A stretch of 64,000 nucleotides of DNA from Epiperipatus broadwayi (taxonomy: Eukaryota; Onychophora; Udeonychophora; Euonychophora; Peripatidae): the NCBI GenBank assembly GCA_028023455.1, contig JAQFVV010000031.1:1366001-1430000 (forward strand), given 5' to 3'. Positions 59,375 to 64,000 of this stretch are shown here, piece after piece. A program made the translations under genes and the position numbers. Position 1 is the first letter of the stretch. Each line of letters starts with the position of its first letter. Below the pieces are notes generated by a model. That model was given only the letters and a program-made list of their open reading frames with translations, did no database searches and was not told where the DNA came from.

Positions 59375-60000
59375 CTTGTGGGGCATATTTTCATTAATAA
59401 ATGAACTAAATTTAAGCCTGCAACAAAATAGTACTACTCTTGATTTAGGGAATAAAATTGAGGCAATCAAGAAAAAGTTAAAATGGTGAAAGCATGTAAA
59501 AAAAGAAGACTGAAATGTTTCATTTATTCTCAGAATTGATAAATGAAGTTAATATAAATATGGAGAATTGAAAAATACTGTTTATGGACATTTAAAAAGA
59601 CTTTGTTGTGCATTTGATTAATATTATCTACAGGAAGAAGACACACAAAAAAGCTGTATGTGGATTTTAAATCCATTTATTGAACCAAAAAATAAACTAA
59701 CTGGTTTGTAACAGGAAAAATTAAGACTTAATTTGCAATGGTACTTTAAAGTTATTATTTAATTCATTAAGCATAATTCAATTTTGGATTAAAATTAAAA
59801 CTGAATATCCAGAAGTACACAAAAAAGCCTTTTAAAAGTGTTATTGTTATTTTTAACCATATATTTATGTAAATCAACATTTTCAGTAATGACACTCCTA
59901 AAATTAAAGAAATAGTTTGTAAACAAACTCAGCTTTGCATTTAACAATCACAAATATATCTCCAAAACTTGATAAGCTAATTACTGAAAAGAATCAATAA
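59375..60000 (+). pseudogene. hAT transposase, C-terminal region with dimerisation domain (part 2)
   Basis: GIFSLINELNLSLQQNSTTL, then KIEAIKKKLKW, then NTVYGHLKRLCCAFD (about 59576-59625) and WILNPFIEP. FWIKIKTEYPEVHKKA (59783-59830) and the following LFL-TIYLCKSTFSVMT region form the hAT C-terminal dimerisation domain, with ITNISPKLDKL-like residues after it (about 59940-59980). Frame changes occur within the last 200 bp. No function expected. Confidence 0.75.
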
Positions 60001-60340
60001 CAATTGTATTAGTTTTTGGTTTTATAATCATAATGTTTCACTCAGTTATTTAAATACTATTTTTTGTATTATTTGTTTTTCTTCAGATTTTGTTTATTAT
60101 TAGTTTAATATTTTGTTACTTAATTAAATTTTGTATAGTTTAGTCTATTATTCTTTAATCATTCTTTGAAAATATATCTGAAGGGAGTTTGAAAGTCTGT
60201 GTTCAAACCTCCTATATTACATATAGACAAGTATATAAAATATACTTGTATTTAAAATATTATATATTAAATTTGTAAAACACTTCAATAACTATATTTT
60301 ACTATAATAACACTCCTCTTTTTTTTTTCAATACTTTATT

Positions 60341-60403
60341 TGGTCCATAATAAAAATTTAAAAATTTATAGGTCCATGGCATGTAGTCAGTTGAGAAACA
60401 GTG
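60341..60403. repeat. Probable right terminal region of the hAT element
   Basis: Minus strand from 60403: CACTGTTTCTCAACTG, then ATGGACC and, 30 bases on, a second ATGGACC. CAC/GTTTCTCAAC with GGACC repeats is the pattern of Charlie-like hAT ends. The next 8 bases, GTCTAGCA, would be the target duplication, but the left copy was not found. Confidence 0.5.
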
Positions 60404-61135
60404 GTCTAGCATCTCTTGAAGCTTACACAAATAGTAATAAAAACTGAGGTGGTCTGTTTCATTCCCTAATAAGTTTCAACCTAAGAGTGACAATGCCCCT
60501 CAATGATCTTTTCTGCTGCTTTCTTTGGCAGTTATTCAGAAGGTCCTGATGATACAGATCTGGATGGCAACTACTTTCTGGATTATTCTATCATTTGTGA
60601 TAAATATCTTAAGATTATATACTAGATTTAATTAGATTGACCAATCTGTCATAAATGAAATTTGCAGTCTGTATTCTGTTGTTAACTGTAATATTTTCTC
60701 TGGATACAATTACTTTATTTTTTCCATTTCATTTAATTAGACCAATTCTCCAAGTTATTTAGAATTGTATTAAATTGCATTTTACTTAGTTATATTTTAA
60801 TTATATTTGATTCTAGTTAATTTTACTATCCTTTGCTTAGCTTACTTTTTGTCACACTCAAAGTTCGAATTTATGGAAAAAAATCATCAAAGTGTAGAAT
60901 GTACATTTCTGAGTGTGATATAAGTGATGCTTTTGGATAGCTTTATATATAATGCAGGAGAATATTTTTAAGGTAAACATAATCAAGAACAATCTTATTG
61001 TAATTGAGGATAATAAATGCAAAGAAGCAACCCTCTTATGTATTATATGTGGAATGTTATTGGAATAGTAAGCAGCCTATGCAAGTCTGCTTTATTAGAC
61101 GTAAGTCTGCTTATATTAGATATCTTATGAGAACA
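60404..61135. other. Spacer, no feature recognised
   Basis: Less AT-rich at 60430-60600. A CTTTCTTTGGCAG/TT stretch at 60520-60533 resembles a splice acceptor but is not followed by an open frame. A short direct repeat (AAGTCTGCTT) is at 61083 and 61104. Confidence 0.35.
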
Positions 61136-61169
61136 TAAGTAGGAAATTAAATGAATATTTTAGTCTTTT

Positions 61170-61924
61170 CCCATCTCACCACATAGCTTGCTTAAATCTA
61201 AGAAATAGAAGGGAGGACAAAAAAAAATATATCAAAGCTCTTAGAGAATTGGCTAAAGACTGTGAATATAAAGAATTTTTAGAGAAAAATTTTCACTGAA
61301 CATGATGATAGACTAAAATAACTCCTTATTAAGTTAGATTTAATGTATGAGATGTCTAATGGCTTATAAAATAATGCAGAAACAAATGCACACTTTTCAA
61401 TCGAAAGCAGACAATTGCCACAATATTAGAATAAATAAATGGACAAAGAAATAAGTCATGACAAGCTTTACCCATTGATGATGGAAAGCCACTTGCTATT
61501 GCTTTAGGAAAACTGGTACAGTAATAAAGACTGCACATAGAAAGATAAAAAAGATTTCAAATGTGCAATTCAAGGACATTTATCCATGTATGTTGGAAAA
61601 ATGATGAAAATTATAGGCAGGCAAAAAATAAATTTACATCTAAATAAACAATTTAGTAAAAGTATGGATGTTATTGGAGAGAAGAAATTTATGGTGCACT
61701 TGCAAATCTATGGGGATAATATCATAGAAATAAACATGAGCTCAGGAATATCAATGGTGTATGAGAAAAAGTGGAATCTGCTGCCAGACAATTGTATAAA
61801 GATTCCATTAGAGAAAATAACTGATAAGGCACACAAAGTGAATGGACATATGTTGAAATTAGTTGGTCGAGTAAACGTACATTTTAAATATTGTGGAAAG
61901 AAATTAATTTATTATTATATTTAG
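61170..61924 (+). pseudogene. Gypsy gag C-terminus and protease region remnant
   Basis: Broken gag helical region from 61230 (LRELAKDCEYKEFL-like residues), a decayed CCHC knuckle near 61490-61545 (CYCFRKTG with later residues TAHRK), then the open frame 61586-61924, which covers the area where the aspartic protease should lie. The catalytic DTG is not visible. The end of the open frame has HKVNGHMLKLVGRVNVHF, a segment usual just after the protease in this group. Confidence 0.55.
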
Positions 61925-62214
61925 GGGGGAGGGTCATATAATTGGCAGAGATTGATTTCAAGTAGTTGGTCGAGTAAAAGTATGATTTAGATATTGTGGA
62001 AAGAATTTCACTTGTTTTTATAATTAGTAAATGATAATATAAGTCACATAACTTATGGCAGAGATTGATTTCAAGCAATAGAAATTTGTGTTAGATATTG
62101 TAAAAAAAAATATTAAACAGAAAATGCAAATGTAATTTCTGAATCTATTTAATGGCAAACCAAGTACAATATTGATAAGGCCAGCAGAAATTGAATTACT
62201 TTAAAGCATATGAT

Positions 62215-62470
62215 CTAATGGGTTTCAATTTACATAAAGTCCATTTGTTAAGAATATTAAAGTTGAAGAGAGAATTCAAGAGTTGTTTGCTAAGGGAGTC
62301 CTGATTTCAATCAAAATTTCAAAATGGGCTATGCCTACAGTAGTGAAAACCAAACCTAATGATCAGATATGTGAATATGACAATTATAGAATGACCCTCA
62401 ATAAGTATTTAAACAAAGGGCATATCCAATGTAAATGCAAGAAAAATATTCAGTAGACTTCAGGCGTCTT
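62215..62470 (+). pseudogene. Gypsy reverse transcriptase N-terminal remnant
   Basis: EERIQELFAKGVLISIKISK, then WAMPTVVKTKPNDQI (SxWaSPIVvVkKpnG in intact relatives) and NYRMTLNKYLN, the DYR/LNk motif. The YxDD-bearing palm is deleted: thumb-like and RNase H sequence follows directly from about 62500. Confidence 0.65.
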
Positions 62471-62499
62471 CAGTCTGATAAATTATTTTGAAAGTTGTC

Positions 62500-62960
62500 T
62501 ACAGAATAAGGCAAACATTATAAAACCACTTCGCAAGTGGTCAGAACCTTACGAGGAAACATTTATAAGAACCAAAGCACTTCTCTCATCTGAAAACTAC
62601 TAATACATTTTGAAAGTAATTTAGGTGTGATTAATGACAGATGCTTTAGAATGAGTAATGGTTGTACTTATCTGTTATTCAAAATTACAATGGCAAATGG
62701 TTCTAATTCTGAAAAGAATTATATCCAGATTGAGAAAGATGCATTAACCATCCTGATTGGTTTTAAAAATATTTCATCAATACCTTTTTGATCAATCTTT
62801 TCAAATAATATCAGACCACAAACAATTGATATGAATATTAGTAAGTGATAAAATAGCAGCAGATCATTTGAGCCTGCATATGTTGAAATGGAAGAACATT
62901 CTACCATCATACAGTTTTAACTTCAGATATAGAAAAAGAAAATAACTTTTACATGCAGAT
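62500..62960 (+). pseudogene. Gypsy RT thumb and RNase H remnant
   Basis: IIKPLRKWSEPYEETFIRTK then a broken TDAS block (62638-62655 reads LMTDALE), QIEKDALTIL-like residues near 62725, FHQYLF and IISDHKQ (about 62775-62825), and HADSMSR near 62955. D, E and the SDHK motif are the usual landmarks. Frameshifts separate them. Confidence 0.65.
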
Positions 62961-63304
62961 TCTATGTCAAGAAACCTAGATAAAGTAAAATTCATGATAA
63001 TGATCTAGAGATAAACTATATAGGCAAATTAGATGTGGAGAAACTTAATAGTAAAAAAGAGCAAGATAGACAAAATCAGTCAAGGGATGTGAGTTACTTA
63101 TGATCAAAAAAGGCTGCCCAACTGATAAATTGAAATTGTGAGATTGAATTGCTATATCACCTAAAGATAGACAAAGATTTTTAACCTCACTATATGAAGG
63201 ATACACAGAAGTTGTGATGCTAAAGTGTGAACGTATGAACATATTTTATCATTAAACATAACAGACATTGAAAACAGTATATTAAAAAGTGGACAGCCTG
63301 ATCA

Positions 63305-63690
63305 AAAATGAATATGCATATTAAGAAATATATAGCATGGCCAAAGGCAATAAAAACTTGGCAAAGAGTTTATATTGATCATGCAAGTCCCATTAATAAT
63401 AACATGTTTCTTATACTCACAAATGTGTACTCCAAGTGGGCAAGTACCATATCAAGAAACAAGTGCTGCAGACACAATAGAAAAAACAACAAATATTTTC
63501 ATATCATGGACTGTTAGAAGTGATTGTTTTAGATTCATGATACACAAAATAGATGAATACTTCATAAGTGAAGGTATTAAACATGTCCATACCCTACCAT
63601 ACAATCCAGAATTAAATGCTTTAGTGGAAAACACCATTCAACAAATAAAGAATACAAAGTCAAGTAACGATATATCAGAAACTTCGTAGA
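63305..63690 (+). pseudogene. Gypsy integrase core remnant
   Basis: Two overlapping frames (63308-63517 and 63375-63689). KTWQRVYIDHASPINNNMFL carries the first catalytic Asp (IDHA). NVYSKWAST follows. VRSDCFRFM stands where VSDNGPQF is normal; its Asp is kept but the NG is lost. PYNPELNALVENTIQQIK carries the catalytic Glu. So the D,D-35-E pattern survives, although the domain is frameshifted near 63450. Confidence 0.75.
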
Positions 63691-64000
63691 CATTGCAGTA
63701 CTGCATCAACATTCAACACTATCAACAGTTATAGCAAAATCTCCAGCAGAACTATTCAAAAGGCAAAAAAGTTTGAATTTAAGATATAATAAACAAAAAA
63801 TTGTTCGAGGGATAATCACAAGGAGATTATCCAAACAGTAAATACTGTAGGCACATGAGCTATTTTTGATGTTGGAAGATAGAAGCAGAATACCCTTTCA
63901 AGAAAATGATTTCCAAAAAAAAAAAACTCTCAAGAAAAACAAGAAGCATTTGAAATAGAGCCAACAAACAAATTATTCCAAGTCGAAAACTAACAAATTG

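Larger units (their letters stand above)
56765..60403 (+). mobile_element. hAT transposon remnant (SCAND3/ZBED-like transposase), split by a nested insertion
   Basis: Two coding parts on the plus strand belong to one transposase: 56765-57002 and 59375-60000. Part 1 holds GKILTILYELRKEVET (56888 on) and NSKLRNIFHDDNWIAYL. Part 2 holds LINELNLSLQQNSTTL (59391-59440) and the dimerisation region. The right terminus is probably at 60403: ACAGTG with CACTGTTTCTCAACTG on the minus strand, a hAT-type end with subterminal GGTCC motifs. The left terminus was not found. Stops and frameshifts disable it. Confidence 0.75.
61140..64000 (+). mobile_element. Ty3/Gypsy LTR retrotransposon, internal region, decayed, runs off right edge
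   Basis: Reads rightwards in the order gag tail, protease region, RT remnant, RNase H, integrase, the standard Gypsy order. The general look is of the animal 'K02A2.6-like' Gypsy group. No LTR lies inside the window to the left of 61140 that I can see. Many stops, and a deletion removes most of the RT palm near 62460. No envelope gene is visible before the window ends. Confidence 0.8.

Noticed and set aside
1-64000. CRISPR arrays, bacterial operons, rRNA or intact tRNA genes
   Set aside because: No regularly spaced repeats, no Shine-Dalgarno-led gene clusters, no intact cloverleaf. The content is that of an animal nuclear genome.

Overview
The window is nuclear DNA of an animal with a very A+T-rich genome (by eye about three quarters A+T) and low CpG. 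I see no intact host gene, rRNA, functional tRNA or CRISPR array. Nearly everything recognisable is a decayed mobile element: several non-LTR retrotransposon families, hAT DNA transposons and their short derivatives, a Ty3/Gypsy element, and fold-back repeats. The mix resembles large invertebrate genomes such as arachnids, cephalopods or cnidarians. The most abundant LINE resembles, from memory, proteins annotated 'putative tick transposon', and the RTE resembles arthropod RTEs. I cannot name the species.

Layout: 1-3.3 kb, LINE family T copy 1 (+). 3.3-12.5 kb, AT-rich spacer with tRNA-like scraps. 12.5-13.2 kb, tandem repeat B with hammerhead-like motifs. 17.8-18.0 kb, small CpG-dense segment with an ETS site. 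19.4 and 30.0 kb, two copies of repeat C. 21.0 kb, a 57-bp-arm hairpin. 22.7-23.6 kb, fold-back/tandem repeat A carrying a near-canonical hammerhead ribozyme. 24.7-25.6 kb, fold-back array of repeat B. 26.3-29.0 kb, nearly full-length but broken RTE (+). 32.6-33.7 kb, second RTE (-) split by a 380-bp hAT MITE. 36.8-38.9 kb, L1/Tx1-like LINE (-). 38.9-42.1 kb, CpG-retaining block. 42.4-47.9 kb, a LINE endonuclease (-) split by a 4.7-kb insertion that contains LINE T copy 2. 48.5-48.7 kb, mariner-like scrap. 49.6-51.3 kb, jockey/CR1-type LINE (+). 52.2-55.0 kb, LINE T copy 3 (-) with a 68-bp insertion. 56.0-60.4 kb, hAT transposon with a fold-back and a nested 2.37-kb insertion. 61.1 kb to the end, Ty3/Gypsy (+).

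The most interesting content is two unrelated repeat families (A and B). Neither encodes protein, both occur as tandem units of about 410-440 bp plus head-to-head inverted copies, and both carry hammerhead self-cleaving ribozyme motifs. That is the architecture of retrozymes or of Penelope-like terminal repeats. Three nested insertions can also be read base by base: a 16-bp duplication inside an endonuclease, an 8-bp duplication inside an RTE, and an imperfect 8-bp duplication inside a hAT transposase whose reading frame closes when the insert is removed.
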